Positions 39,718 through 49,241 of a stretch of 64,000 nt of DNA are shown here, piece by piece. Numbering within the stretch: position 1 is the first letter of the stretch; each line of letters starts with the position of its first letter. The translations under genes and the position numbers were made by a program. The stretch lies in the NCBI GenBank assembly GCA_963847595.1, contig CAWKAJ010000002.1:744001-808000 (forward strand). The letters run 5' to 3'. This stretch comes from JACWAE01 sp963847595. GTDB lineage: Bacteria; Chloroflexota; Dehalococcoidia; SZUA-161. Below the pieces are notes generated by a model. The model saw only the letters and a program-made list of their open reading frames with translations, had not been told where the DNA came from and searched no databases.

Positions 39718-41018
39718 CTTATCGCCCTCCATCCACGCCAGAGAAGCCAGAGTAGCCTGCGGAGCGGCATCTGTTTGCGGAACTCTTTCACTATCAGTTT
39801 CTGCTTCTCCTTCTTGCTGACCCCATTCACCGTAAGCATCTCCCTTGCAGCAGAGGAGGTGGCTCGTGGGAGCTCGTTAAATAACTCCTTATTCTGATAT
39901 AGAAATCTACCGAACCTTCGGTACTTCTTCATATCCTTGATAACGTATGAATCAGCAAGCCTTTCGGCATACCTGACTAAGCCCTTCCTGGAATAATCGC
40001 CCCGCTTAAGTGCCTCAATTATGCTTTCCGCCGCCATCTTCCCGGACGCCATGGCCAGGTTATTCCCTTCACGATGCAGGGCATTGAACAGCATCGCCGA
40101 GTCTCCCGCGATAAGATAGCCATCGCCGTAAACCGCAGGCATGGCATCATATCCACCCTCAGCGAGCCAGTGCGCAATATACTCCCGAGGGTGTCCACCC
40201 GAGATAAGGGGCACAACCATAGGATGCTGTTTGAAAGCTTCGATCAACTCATACGGCTTGATTTTACTGGCAGCGAAATCGGCAAGGTTAGCGCCAATGG
40301 AAAGGGATAAAGAGTTGCGGTTTGTGTAGATGGCCGCTACTCCATCCATCCCGCCGGTAATCTCGCCCAATATCTCGATGGTCACCCCGTCTTCACCAGT
40401 GACTCCGAAGCGTTGTTCAATAGTCGCACTGGGAAGTTCCAAGATTTCCTTGACCGCCAGTGCCACGAGCTCCGGCTTGGGCTCCACACGAAAGCCTGTC
40501 TTGGCAGCTAAAGGAGAGTTGATTCCATCAGCCAGAAGTGTGACTTTAGCCTGCACCTCCCCTTGCTCTCTTCCTGTGCTAACCCCCACAACTCGTCCTT
40601 TCTCATCCCGGAGCAGGTCAACAACCACCGTAGAGGGAACGATTAAAGCGCCCTTCTTATGAGCCTGCTCCGCATACCAGCGGTCGAACTTAGCCCTGGT
40701 GACGGTAAAAGCGTTGTGCTTTCTAGTAGTAGCAAAAATGCTGTCCCGGTATCCAATGCCGTAGCCGCTTTCCTTGGACAAATACCAAATCCTGGACTCA
40801 ATAATGTTCCTCTCAATTGGACAGTTGCGTTCTGCGTAGTCTGGAATTATCTGAGCCAGGTCATGACCATAGAGCACCCCGCCCGACATATTTTTGGAGC
40901 CCGGGTATTCACCTCGTTCAAAGACAACAGTCCTTATCCCTGCATCCGCCAGTATGCACGCAGCAGAGATACCGGCAGGCCCCGCCCCCACTATGACCAC
41001 ATCGAAGGCTTCTTTCAC
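39714..41018 (-). CDS. fixC: FixC-type flavoprotein (ETF:quinone oxidoreductase-like)
   Basis: 434 residues. The N-terminal FAD motif is FDVVIVGAGPAGISAACILA, followed by VVFERGEYPGSKNMSGGVLY (the G-S-K-N-x-x-G motif of FixC). LLADGINSPLAAKTGF and YLIAGDSAMLFNALHREGNN are further FAD-contact motifs. It accepts electrons from FixAB and passes them to quinone in the bifurcating complex. It overlaps fixB and fixX by 4 nt each. Confidence 0.93.
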   Translation of the reverse strand: MKEAFDVVIVGAGPAGISAACILADAGIRTVVFERGEYPGSKNMSGGVLYGHDLAQIIPDYAERNCPIERNIIESRIWYLSKESGYGIGYRDSIFATTRKHNAFTVTRAKFDRWYAEQAHKKGALIVPSTVVVDLLRDEKGRVVGVSTGREQGEVQAKVTLLADGINSPLAAKTGFRVEPKPELVALAVKEILELPSATIEQRFGVTGEDGVTIEILGEITGGMDGVAAIYTNRNSLSLSIGANLADFAASKIKPYELIEAFKQHPMVVPLISGGHPREYIAHWLAEGGYDAMPAVYGDGYLIAGDSAMLFNALHREGNNLAMASGKMAAESIIEALKRGDYSRKGLVRYAERLADSYVIKDMKKYRRFGRFLYQNKELFNELPRATSSAAREMLTVNGVSKKEKQKLIVKEFRKQMPLRRLLWLLWRGWRAIR

Positions 41019-42286
41019 TTTGAGTTTCCCTTGCTCTGGAAGGTCTGAATTCTTGCCTCAAGACCTTTGATCAACTTCGGCACTATCTCTCGATAATCTC
41101 CTATCAGCGCGTAGTCAGCTACTTGAACCAGAGGAGCATGGCGATCGGTATTAATGGCGATTATCTTCTCTGAACCCTGCATGCCAACCAGGTGCTGTAC
41201 TGCACCGGAGACTGCCACCCCGATATAAATCTTTGGGGACACTGTCTTTCCTGTCTGCCCCACCTGTCTGGTATAAGGAAGGAGTCCGGCCTGCACCACC
41301 GGCCTCGAACAGCCGATAGTCCCTCCCATGAGTTTAGCAAGTTCCTCAAGCATCGACATGGCTCCTGCGTCACAGGCCCCTTTGCCCGCAACCACCAGAA
41401 CCGGAGCCCTGCCGATATCCTCACCGCCCACTTCCGCAGCTATAGGGACAAAATCAATGACCCGCGGCAGCGCTTCCTTAGGAGCTTCGAAATCCAGAGT
41501 GCGAATCTCTCCCTGGCGCTGAGGGTCTTTCTTTGGCATCTTCATTACCCCGGGCCTCACTGTGCTCATCTGAGGCCGGTGGCTTCGACAAACAATGGTA
41601 GCCATGATATTGCCACCAAAGGTAGGACGAGTCATCAGTAGCAGGCGTTCCTGCGTGTCTATATCCAGGCCCGTGCAATCGGCAGTCAGCCCCGTCTCCA
41701 ACTGCGTGGCGACCACGCTTGCCAAATCTCTTCCCTGCGGGGTAGCTCCCAAGAGCAATACCTCCGGTTTGACTTGTTCGCACAAACGGACCATCATCTT
41801 ACCATATACTCTCGACAAGTACGTTTGAAGCAAGGGGTTATCAATCATATACACAATATCACAGCCATAGGTTATGGCCTCTTTGGCCACAGGCTCCACA
41901 CCACTCCCCAAAAGGAATCCAAATACCTGAGCATTCAGTTTCCCAGCCAACTCCCTGGCTTTCCCTAAAAGCTCCCAGGAGACTTCAGCCACCTTGTCCC
42001 CTCTAACTTCAATGAAAACGGCTACGCCCTGATATTCATCTAACGGACGGGGTTTTTGGCCGATTCCTGTAAGCTTTTTCTTCCTGGGCTTCTCGAATAT
42101 GACAGCCTCTACCGGGCAGACATCGAAGCACTTGCCACAGCCAATGCATACCTCAGGGTCAACTCTTGCTACGCCACCCTGCATCTCTATGGCACCGACA
42201 GGACATTCCCCAACACAGAGCTGGCAGCCAATACATTTGTCGGGAATGATTTCTGAGACGTCTCTACCCTTGCTGTTCTTAGGCAT
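41015..42286 (-). CDS. etfA: FixB/EtfA with N-terminal double 4Fe-4S ferredoxin domain
   Basis: 423 residues. Residues about 15-50 hold Cys-Ile-Gly-Cys-Gln-Leu-Cys-x3-Cys-Pro and Cys-Ile-Gly-Cys-Gly-Lys-Cys-x3-Cys-Pro, an added ferredoxin module. EtfA follows: an N-terminal nucleotide-fold part (YQGVAVFIEVRGDKVAEVSW) and the C-terminal FAD domain with GCSRPVVQAGLLPYTRQVGQ, TGKTVSPKIYIGVAVSGAVQ and INTDRHAPLVQVADYALIGD. With FixA it forms the heterodimer that splits electrons; the extra clusters suggest direct contact with ferredoxin. Overlap ATGA with fixC. Confidence 0.93.
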   Translation of the reverse strand: MPKNSKGRDVSEIIPDKCIGCQLCVGECPVGAIEMQGGVARVDPEVCIGCGKCFDVCPVEAVIFEKPRKKKLTGIGQKPRPLDEYQGVAVFIEVRGDKVAEVSWELLGKARELAGKLNAQVFGFLLGSGVEPVAKEAITYGCDIVYMIDNPLLQTYLSRVYGKMMVRLCEQVKPEVLLLGATPQGRDLASVVATQLETGLTADCTGLDIDTQERLLLMTRPTFGGNIMATIVCRSHRPQMSTVRPGVMKMPKKDPQRQGEIRTLDFEAPKEALPRVIDFVPIAAEVGGEDIGRAPVLVVAGKGACDAGAMSMLEELAKLMGGTIGCSRPVVQAGLLPYTRQVGQTGKTVSPKIYIGVAVSGAVQHLVGMQGSEKIIAINTDRHAPLVQVADYALIGDYREIVPKLIKGLEARIQTFQSKGNSK

Positions 42287-42288
42287 GA

Positions 42289-43128
42289 TTACGCCTTGCC
42301 TTTATCGAAAAGCTCGCCCAGCAATTCCACTTCTTTCCCGAAAAAGGCAGCCAGGAAATTATCGACAACCTGCTCGCTACTACCTGTGCCATCAAAGATA
42401 ACGCCACCTCTCTGTGGCTTGGGGACGAAGATCTCCTTGACCCAGGTAGGAGAGCCTTTCAGCCCCAGGCGTTCCGGCGGAGCTTCTATTTGACCAGCGC
42501 CCCACACCTTGATATCCTGCCTCAACGCACGTACGAACTCAGGAAGCGTGGCATAGCGAGGAGTAGTCAATTCCAATTCCACAGTCAGCAGCGCGGGCAA
42601 TTTGCCCTCGATTGTCTCGCTACCGCCTTCAACCTGTCGTCTCACCGTGATGGTCCTGTTCTCTATATCCACTTTAATAATCTTCGATACATAAACGAAC
42701 TGGTTATAGCCTAGACGAGTGGCAGTACCGGGGCCAGTCTGGCCCGTATCACCATCGATCGCCTGCCTGCCGCAGATAACGAGGTCAACGGGGTCAGCAG
42801 CAGAAATCTTGGATATGGCTCTGGCCAGAGTATAACTGGTAGCAAGGGTATCGGCTCCGGCAAATGCCCTGTCAGATAACAGGATAGCTTCGTTAGCTCC
42901 CAGAGACAGGCATTCCCGCAGTGCCGACTCAGTTTGCGGAGGCCCCATAGAAATAACGGTTACTTTGCCACCGTATTTCTCTATGAGCTGAACCCCAGCC
43001 TCAGTAGCAACCAGATCGTAGGGGTTACTTATTGATTCCACTCCGGAGCGAACCAGAGTGTTAGTCTCAGGGTCTATTTTCACCTGAGCAGTGTCAGGAA
43101 CTTGTTTCATACAGCAGACAATATGCAT
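42289..43128 (-). CDS. etfB: FixA/EtfB electron-transfer flavoprotein beta subunit
   Basis: 279 residues. MHIVCCMKQVPDTAQVKIDP is the standard start. NPYDLVATEAGVQLIEKYGG, LSLGANEAILLSDRAFAGAD and DLVICGRQAIDGDTGQTGPG (the GRQAIDGDTGQ signature of bifurcating-type EtfB) follow. First gene of etfB-etfA-fixC-fixX; two bases separate it from etfA. No promoter was picked out before it. Confidence 0.93.
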   Translation of the reverse strand: MHIVCCMKQVPDTAQVKIDPETNTLVRSGVESISNPYDLVATEAGVQLIEKYGGKVTVISMGPPQTESALRECLSLGANEAILLSDRAFAGADTLATSYTLARAISKISAADPVDLVICGRQAIDGDTGQTGPGTATRLGYNQFVYVSKIIKVDIENRTITVRRQVEGGSETIEGKLPALLTVELELTTPRYATLPEFVRALRQDIKVWGAGQIEAPPERLGLKGSPTWVKEIFVPKPQRGGVIFDGTGSSEQVVDNFLAAFFGKEVELLGELFDKGKA

Positions 43129-43159
43129 CGTCTAAACCCTGGATGTTTATATCTCACCC

Positions 43160-43190
43160 GCAAAAGAAAAACATCTCCGCTTAGGAGATG
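43160..43190 (-). terminator. Terminator-like hairpin downstream of degV, before etfB
   Basis: On the minus strand ATCTCC-TAAGC-GGAGAT is followed by GTTTTTCTTTTG. It ends transcription from degV before the etf operon. Confidence 0.8.
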
Positions 43191-43220
43191 GAATGTACAT
43201 GAGGAGCCTGAACCCTGCTT

Positions 43221-44069
43221 TTACTTATTCCCCGTCTCTCTGACCGCCACCCCCATAGCTCCCGGGCCGGCGTGGGTGCCGAGCACAGGGCCAACCCTTG
43301 TTAGATAGAGGGGTGTATCCGGGTGACTTGACTTTATGCGCTCGGCAAGAGCCTCAGCATCTTCATTACTCGTTGTGTACGACACAGCTATCTCGCTCAC
43401 CTGCGGGAAGTCTTCCACAAAATCATAAAGGCGCTTAATAGACGTGGCCCTGGTGCGTGCCACGCCAGCAAGCATAAGCTTGCCATCGCGCATGGTGAGC
43501 AAAGGCTTCACCCTCAGCACTGAGCCCAGCAAGCCGTAGCCCTTGCCAACACGCCCTCCCCTGACCACATATTTGAGGGTATCTAGAACCAATAAAAGAT
43601 GCATTCGGGGGATGGATTCTCTCACCACCTCAGCCACTTTTTCCAAACTCGCTCCAGTTTTAGCTTCCCTGGCAGCAGCAATAGCCAGGATTCCATAGCT
43701 CATCGCCACCGACAGGGAGTCTATAACCTCTATATTGCATTTCTTATTACTAACAAGCCCTTTGGCCAATAACGCTGAGTTGTAAACGCCGCTTTCTCTA
43801 GATGTAAGATGTATCGAGATTATTTCGTTCGTCTCAGCGGCAAGCTTATTATAGACATCGGCGAAGTCTTGCGGGGAAGGCACTGAGGTCGTGGGGAAAA
43901 CAGAATCGTGATCCAGCCTGGCGTAGACCTCATCCTCGCTTATGTCCAACCTGTCACGGTAAGCTTTGCCTCCAAACACTACATACGCAGGCACTATAGT
44001 AATGTCCCACTCTTTCGCCAACTTTTCCGGGATATCGGATGTGCTGTCGACCACAACCTTTACTGTCAT
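43221..44069 (-). CDS. DegV family fatty-acid-binding protein
   Basis: 282 residues. It starts VKVVVDSTSDIPEKLAKEWD, with the D-S-T/S-x-D signature, then FPTTSVPSPQDFADVYNKLA and ISIHLTSRESGVYNSALLAK (the lipid-head-group Ser/Thr motifs). The C-terminal domain has RVGPVLGTHAGPGAMGVAV, where the G-x-H-x-G-P-G motif is typical. DegV/FakB proteins hold a fatty acid and, in other bacteria, present it to a kinase; no kinase is near. Confidence 0.92.
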   Translation of the reverse strand: MTVKVVVDSTSDIPEKLAKEWDITIVPAYVVFGGKAYRDRLDISEDEVYARLDHDSVFPTTSVPSPQDFADVYNKLAAETNEIISIHLTSRESGVYNSALLAKGLVSNKKCNIEVIDSLSVAMSYGILAIAAAREAKTGASLEKVAEVVRESIPRMHLLLVLDTLKYVVRGGRVGKGYGLLGSVLRVKPLLTMRDGKLMLAGVARTRATSIKRLYDFVEDFPQVSEIAVSYTTSNEDAEALAERIKSSHPDTPLYLTRVGPVLGTHAGPGAMGVAVRETGNK

Positions 44070-44159
44070 GCGGCTCCTTCAGGTCTATTTTACAATAGCC
44101 AGTCAGTTTGGCAAACTTTGTACCTGCTACGCTACAACTGACTTAAACATAGACTAGGG

Positions 44160-46136
44160 TCACAACCAATCGGCTTCGCTTTTAAAAAAGACAGTAGCCA
44201 GAGGCGGCAGGGTCATATCCAGGGAGTATGGGCGGCCATGAAATGAAACAGGTACAGCCTCAATACCGCCCAGATTGCCGTGGCCACTGCCTCCGTACTC
44301 CTTGGCATCACCGTTCAAGAGCTCTTTCCAGAAACCGCCGCGCGGCACGCCCACCTTATAGTTGAACCTGGTTATCGGCGTAAAATTGCAGGCAACCAGC
44401 ACCATATCATCTCCCGCTCGCCCCTTACGCAGGAAGCTGATGACATTCTGGTCTGAGTCATTACAATCTATCCACTCGAACCCGGCCGAGCTGAAGTCAA
44501 GCTCATGGAGCGACGGCTCGCTCCGGTAAAGTTGATTCAGGTTCTCAACCCATCTCTGAAGACCGGAGTGTGGTTCATAATCGAGGAGATGCCATTCCAG
44601 GCTCTCGTCGTGGTTCCATTCCCGCCACTGGCCAAACTCACCGCCCATGAAAAGTAACTTCTTCCCGGGCTGTCCATACATATACCCCAGTAGAAGTCTC
44701 AGATTAGCGAACTTCTGCCATGTGTCGCCCGGCATCTTGCTCAAAAGCGCTCCCTTGCCGTGCACCACCTCATCGTGAGAAAGAGGAAGGACAAAATTCT
44801 CCGTGAAGGCATAAAGCATACGAAAGGTCAACTGGTTGTGATGGTACTTCCTGTAGATAGGGTCTCGAGTGATATATACCAGCGTATCATGCATCCAGCC
44901 CATGTCCCATTTGGCGCCAAACCCCAGTCCGCCTACATATGTTGGCCTGGAGACCATCGGCCAGGCAGTGGATTCCTCGGCGATCGTCTGAACATCCGGA
45001 TGTTTCTTATAGACCTCCTCGTTAAAGCGGCGCAAAAAGTCGATAGCCTCGAGGTTCTCTTTGCCACCATATTTATTGGGAATCCACTTGCCATTTTTAC
45101 GCGAGTAGTCCAGATAGAGCATTGAGGCAACTGCATCCAGGCGCAGGCCATCGGCATGATAATTACCCAGCCAGAATAGGGCGCTGCTAATGAGAAAACT
45201 TCGTATTTCGTTCCGTCCGTAATTGAAGATGAAGCTGTTCCAGTCAGGATGAAGCCCTTTGTCGGGGTCAGCGTGCTCGTAGAGATGAGTTCCATCGAAG
45301 AAGCCCGGCCCGTGTTCATCCGTAGGAAAGTGCGACGGCACCCAATCCAGGATGACGCCGATGCCGTGCTGGTGCAAGGTATCAACCAGATTCATGAAGT
45401 CTTGAGGAGTGCCATAGCGGCTTGTGGGAGCGAAATAGCCGGTTGCCTGGTAGCCCCAGGAAGCATAAAAGGGATGCTCCATGATCGGGAGAAACTCCAC
45501 ATGGGTGAAGCCCATACGCTGGACATAATCAGCCAGCCTCAGCGCCAGCTCCTTGTAAGTAAGAGAGCGATTCCCCTCCTCGGGCACCCGCCTCCAGGAG
45601 CCCAGATGCACCTCGTAGATAGCAATAGGGCTGTCCAATGAATTACGGCCGCGGCGTTTCTCCATCCATTCCCCATCGCCCCAGGTATAGTCCAGATTCC
45701 AGACAACCGAGGCCGTCTTGGGAGGCACCTCGTCATAGAATCCAAACGGGTCCGCCTTATCTACTCGATACCCATTATATCGGGAGCGAACATGATACTT
45801 GTAGAGTATTCCCTTGCCTATGCCGGGAACGAAGCATTCCCAGATTCCTGACCGGCCCCTGGAACGCATCGGGTGGCTTGCCCTGTCCCAGCCATTGAAG
45901 TCCCCTGCAACACACACCTGCTCCGCATCAGGAGCCCAAACGGCGAAATAAGTACCCTCCACGCCGTTTGCGTTCAGACAATGGGCACCCAGCTTCTCAT
46001 ACAAGCCGAAATGATTTCCCTCGTTAAAAAGATAGAGGTCATCGTCGGTCAACAGGGTCACGTCGAATGATACCGGATGACTCCCCTCTTTCAGCAAAGG
46101 GGTCGGTGTTAGCTCGCTGTCATCTCTTCTCTGCAT
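44160..46136 (-). CDS. glgB: 1,4-alpha-glucan branching enzyme
   Basis: 658 residues, GH13 type. An N-terminal CBM48-like module (GTYFAVWAPDAEQVCVAGDF) is followed by the barrel. EVHLGSWRR and WGYQATGYFAPTSRYGTPQD mark the family; the nucleophile Asp is in GLRLDAVASMLYLDY, the acid Glu in IAEESTAWP and the third Asp in LPLSHDEVVHGKG. The C-terminal beta domain ends with LPPLATVFFK. It makes alpha-1,6 branches in glycogen. No other glycogen gene is near. GAGG lies 9 nt upstream of ATG. Confidence 0.95.
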   Translation of the reverse strand: MQRRDDSELTPTPLLKEGSHPVSFDVTLLTDDDLYLFNEGNHFGLYEKLGAHCLNANGVEGTYFAVWAPDAEQVCVAGDFNGWDRASHPMRSRGRSGIWECFVPGIGKGILYKYHVRSRYNGYRVDKADPFGFYDEVPPKTASVVWNLDYTWGDGEWMEKRRGRNSLDSPIAIYEVHLGSWRRVPEEGNRSLTYKELALRLADYVQRMGFTHVEFLPIMEHPFYASWGYQATGYFAPTSRYGTPQDFMNLVDTLHQHGIGVILDWVPSHFPTDEHGPGFFDGTHLYEHADPDKGLHPDWNSFIFNYGRNEIRSFLISSALFWLGNYHADGLRLDAVASMLYLDYSRKNGKWIPNKYGGKENLEAIDFLRRFNEEVYKKHPDVQTIAEESTAWPMVSRPTYVGGLGFGAKWDMGWMHDTLVYITRDPIYRKYHHNQLTFRMLYAFTENFVLPLSHDEVVHGKGALLSKMPGDTWQKFANLRLLLGYMYGQPGKKLLFMGGEFGQWREWNHDESLEWHLLDYEPHSGLQRWVENLNQLYRSEPSLHELDFSSAGFEWIDCNDSDQNVISFLRKGRAGDDMVLVACNFTPITRFNYKVGVPRGGFWKELLNGDAKEYGGSGHGNLGGIEAVPVSFHGRPYSLDMTLPPLATVFFKSEADWL

Positions 46137-46340
46137 CGCCGTAGACCTCTACTCTCAGTTGCGGGTATCCTATACTCTCCCTGTTCTCGCCAAGTATAAG
46201 ACGCTTCGGAGTTGAGGTCAAGGGCTGCAACTGAAGCCTTTTACCAACAGATAGGGCAAAGTGGTGAAACCCTCCTTTCCGAGGAAGGAGTGGAAACATA
46301 GGGGTTGAAAAGAGAATTATAGGAATGGGATTGTTTTCGG

Positions 46341-47369
46341 TTAGAGATTTGGAAGTTTTCTCCAAGCTGCCAGTGCAATTGGCGTAAACGGTCTAAACAG
46401 CGGAAACCTCAATATTTTCTCAAGTCGTAGCATGAACGCTACATAGTCTTCTATCGCTTTGCTGATATCCTGAGCCGCGACACGCCTGTATCCGTGGCGC
46501 ATTTGTACAAGGAAAATCTCCGCGTACATCTGGGCTCTGTCTCTTTGTGTCTTTGCCTTCTCATGAACATGGTCTGCTGAAAGCAAACTGTTTACCCTAA
46601 CAATGGGAAATGTCTTGGCAATTTTAATCCATAGGTCCAAGTCCATCACATAGCACAAATCTTCATCTAAAGGCCCACATTTGTGCCAAGCCTCTTTTGA
46701 GAAAAAACAGGCTGATTGTGCATAGTTGTTCTTCGGCCAGTCAGCTATTGCTTCCATTACTAGACGATTCGGCCAAATTTTCCTTAGCACCTTACTATTC
46801 AAGTCCACTCGTAAACATCCACCACACCAAGCTCCACCTTTTCCAGATGAGGCGTATGCCAAAGCTACATTTTTCAAAGCGTTTTGCGTTAAATAATCAT
46901 CGGAATTCAACCAACTGTAGATTTTACCACTTGCTTTGCTGAAACCCTTGTTTATGGCATGGCTCTGACCCCTATCTCGTTCTGAGACCCAGAACGCAAG
47001 CCATCTTTCATATTTCTCTATTATCTCAACGGAATCGTCAGTAGAGCCACCATCTATGATAATATATTCCAAGTCGGGATAGCCTTGAAGAAGAACAGAA
47101 CGGATGGTTTCTTCAATAAATAGCCCCTGATTGAGACTCGGGGTAACAATACTGATCCTTGGCCAAGGAGAACCATTGGGCATGTCTTCGGCAAAGTTTA
47201 GGCTTCCCCCCCTCCAGGGCCAACCTGTCCTGTAGTGTGCTGGAGGTGGAAGCTCTGCCAAAGATGGGGACCGCATAACCAACTCGCTTTCCCTGTTTTT
47301 CAGAAAGTTCTTCTCAAGAAGTACTGAAGGTGGATAGTTGCCAAGAAATTCGTGAAACCGGTCAAGCAC
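46341..47369 (-). CDS. Glycosyltransferase family 2
   Basis: 342 residues. After a 60-residue lead, the GT-A domain has RISIVTPSLNQGLFIEETIR, YIIIDGGSTDDSVEIIEKYE and the metal-binding SWLNSDDYLTQNAL (DxD). Further on come SACFFSKEAWHKCGPLDEDL and MDLDLWIKIAK (catalytic base region). It starts at GTG; MRSPSLAE further in is an alternative start. It uses an NDP-sugar donor; donor and acceptor are unknown. The minus-strand gene borders the plus-strand glycan cluster across tRNA-Val. Confidence 0.87.
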   Translation of the reverse strand: MLDRFHEFLGNYPPSVLLEKNFLKNRESELVMRSPSLAELPPPAHYRTGWPWRGGSLNFAEDMPNGSPWPRISIVTPSLNQGLFIEETIRSVLLQGYPDLEYIIIDGGSTDDSVEIIEKYERWLAFWVSERDRGQSHAINKGFSKASGKIYSWLNSDDYLTQNALKNVALAYASSGKGGAWCGGCLRVDLNSKVLRKIWPNRLVMEAIADWPKNNYAQSACFFSKEAWHKCGPLDEDLCYVMDLDLWIKIAKTFPIVRVNSLLSADHVHEKAKTQRDRAQMYAEIFLVQMRHGYRRVAAQDISKAIEDYVAFMLRLEKILRFPLFRPFTPIALAAWRKLPNL

Positions 47370-47548
47370 CTGCCAGATAGGCTGAGATTGCGTTGATTAC
47401 GAACCCGGGGGGGCAAGCTCTGCCTTGTAGAGCTCAAACAATTCGTGGTTAGATTTGGTTCGTAGCAATACCTATCTCTTTCCATTTTCACCGAGTATCA
47501 GTAGCAGCAGTTCTTTTAGCGGTATGGCTTCAGATAGAACCACTACTA

Positions 47549-47624
47549 TGGTGGGCAGTACAGGATTTGAACCTGTGACCTCTTGCGTGTGAAGCAAGCG
47601 CTCTATCCGCTGAGCTAACCGCCC
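47549..47624 (-). tRNA. tRNA-Val (anticodon CAC)
   Basis: Read on the minus strand: acceptor GGGCGGT pairs with ACTGCCC (one G-U), the D-arm is TAGCTCAGCGGATAGAGC, the anticodon stem-loop is CTTGC-TTCACAC-GCAAG with CAC, and the T-arm is CACAGG-TTCAAAT-CCTGT. CCA is encoded after the discriminator A (47551-47549). Confidence 0.95.
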
Positions 47625-47773
47625 CCGAAAGTGAAGCTATTTTAGCCCCAAAAGTATGTATTGTAAAGGGGGCGTCCCAAACCTGGAGGTTGAGTTAGCA
47701 ATTCAGCCCGCTCGGATGGTACTGGTTGTGCTATAATGTTACGAAACTATTCTGAAGCTGTCAAAATAACCAC

Positions 47774-49237
47774 ATGAGCACTGTCCAAAGAATCGCCAGA
47801 AATACGAGCCTATTACTTGTCTCCCAGATTATAAGTTACCTATTGAGCTTCTTCGCGGTGGCTTACATCGCCCGCTACCTGGGGGCGGCCGGTTATGGGA
47901 TAATCTCCTTCGCTTTCGCTTTTGCCACGCTTTTCTCCGTCCTCGCCGACCTAGGGCTCCAGTACCTCGTTGTGAGGGAGGTGGCCCGCGATAAATCGCT
48001 CGCCTCCAAATACCTTGCCAATGTCAACATAATGAAGATAATCCTGGGGGCAATCACTTTCGGTCTGATAGCTCTCACCATAAACCTCATGGGCTCCCCC
48101 CAGCAGACAGTCTATGTTGTCTACATCGTCAGCCTATCAGTTGTCTGCAGTTCTCTAGCCTCGACGTTCTATTCCATCTTTCAAGCTCACGAGAGAATGG
48201 AACATCAATCTCTGGCACAGGTACTAAGTGCCGCTTTAATGCTGGCAGGAGTTGTCCTGGCCGTGAAACACCACATCAGCATCATCGGCTTTTCCTGGGT
48301 ATATGTCTTTGCCAGTGTCATAAGCTTGGTCTACGCCCTTGGCATTTTCAGGTGGAAATTCTCCAGCTCCCCTTCCTGGTCTCGCCAAAAGACAGCCTTG
48401 GATTGGAGCTTCTGGAAGGTGACCATCAAAGAAGCGTTACCATTTGGACTATCGTCGATTTTCGTTACCATCTTTTATTGGATAAGCTCCGTGATGCTCT
48501 CTTCGATGAAAGGCGTTGTGGAGGTCGGCTGGTATAACGCAGCCTTCAGGATGGTGCTGGTTTTACTATATATTCCCACTGCTCTTAACATCGTCATTTA
48601 CCCGCTGATGTCAAGATTTCACCTATCTTCTCAAGATGCATTGAGATTGTCGTACGAAAAATACTTTAAATATATGCTTATTCTCGCAGTGCCGATTGGA
48701 GTCGGGACTACACTCCTTGCGAACAGGATTATCCTGCTGATATTCGGCAGCCAATATAGCCCCTCCACTATAGCCCTTCAAATTCTGGTTTGGGCTGCGG
48801 CATTTATTTTCGTCGGCAGTGCGTTCTACCAACTGCTTTCAGCTACTAACAACCAGCGAAAAGGGATGGTATTGGCAGGCATGGAGATGATACTTAATGT
48901 AATCCTCAACTTGTCACTTATTCCAAGATACGGCTACAAGGGATCCGCTATCGCCACGCTTGCAACTGAGGGCTTCGCTCTAATTCTAGGTGTTTGGTTC
49001 TGCTCCAGCCTCGGCTACCCCATGCCCAAGAGGCTCATCAGCACTGCCATAAAGGTCGTGGTCGCCAGTTCCCTAATGGCGGCATTCATTATATTCTTTC
49101 ATAACTTAACTCTGCCCCTACTCATAGCTGTTTCTATCGTAATCTACTTTATGTTATTATTGGCAATGGGCGGAATTGACAAAGAAGACCGAAATTTAGT
49201 TAGAGCAATGCTGAGCTCAAAGGAAAAGGTACCTTAG
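47774..49237 (+). CDS. Polysaccharide flippase (Wzx/MATE-type)
   Basis: 487 residues with about 14 hydrophobic segments. It starts QRIARNTSLLLVSQIISYLL, as in the polysaccharide-synthesis flippase family, with YIARYLGAAGYGIISFAFAF and ADLGLQYLVVREVARDKSLA in the first third. It would move lipid-linked oligosaccharides across the membrane, using sugars assembled by the neighbouring transferases. It is the first gene of the plus-strand glycan cluster. The next gene starts 4 nt after its stop, so they are probably cotranscribed. Confidence 0.9.
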   Translation: MSTVQRIARNTSLLLVSQIISYLLSFFAVAYIARYLGAAGYGIISFAFAFATLFSVLADLGLQYLVVREVARDKSLASKYLANVNIMKIILGAITFGLIALTINLMGSPQQTVYVVYIVSLSVVCSSLASTFYSIFQAHERMEHQSLAQVLSAALMLAGVVLAVKHHISIIGFSWVYVFASVISLVYALGIFRWKFSSSPSWSRQKTALDWSFWKVTIKEALPFGLSSIFVTIFYWISSVMLSSMKGVVEVGWYNAAFRMVLVLLYIPTALNIVIYPLMSRFHLSSQDALRLSYEKYFKYMLILAVPIGVGTTLLANRIILLIFGSQYSPSTIALQILVWAAAFIFVGSAFYQLLSATNNQRKGMVLAGMEMILNVILNLSLIPRYGYKGSAIATLATEGFALILGVWFCSSLGYPMPKRLISTAIKVVVASSLMAAFIIFFHNLTLPLLIAVSIVIYFMLLLAMGGIDKEDRNLVRAMLSSKEKVP

Positions 49238-49241
49238 AAGA

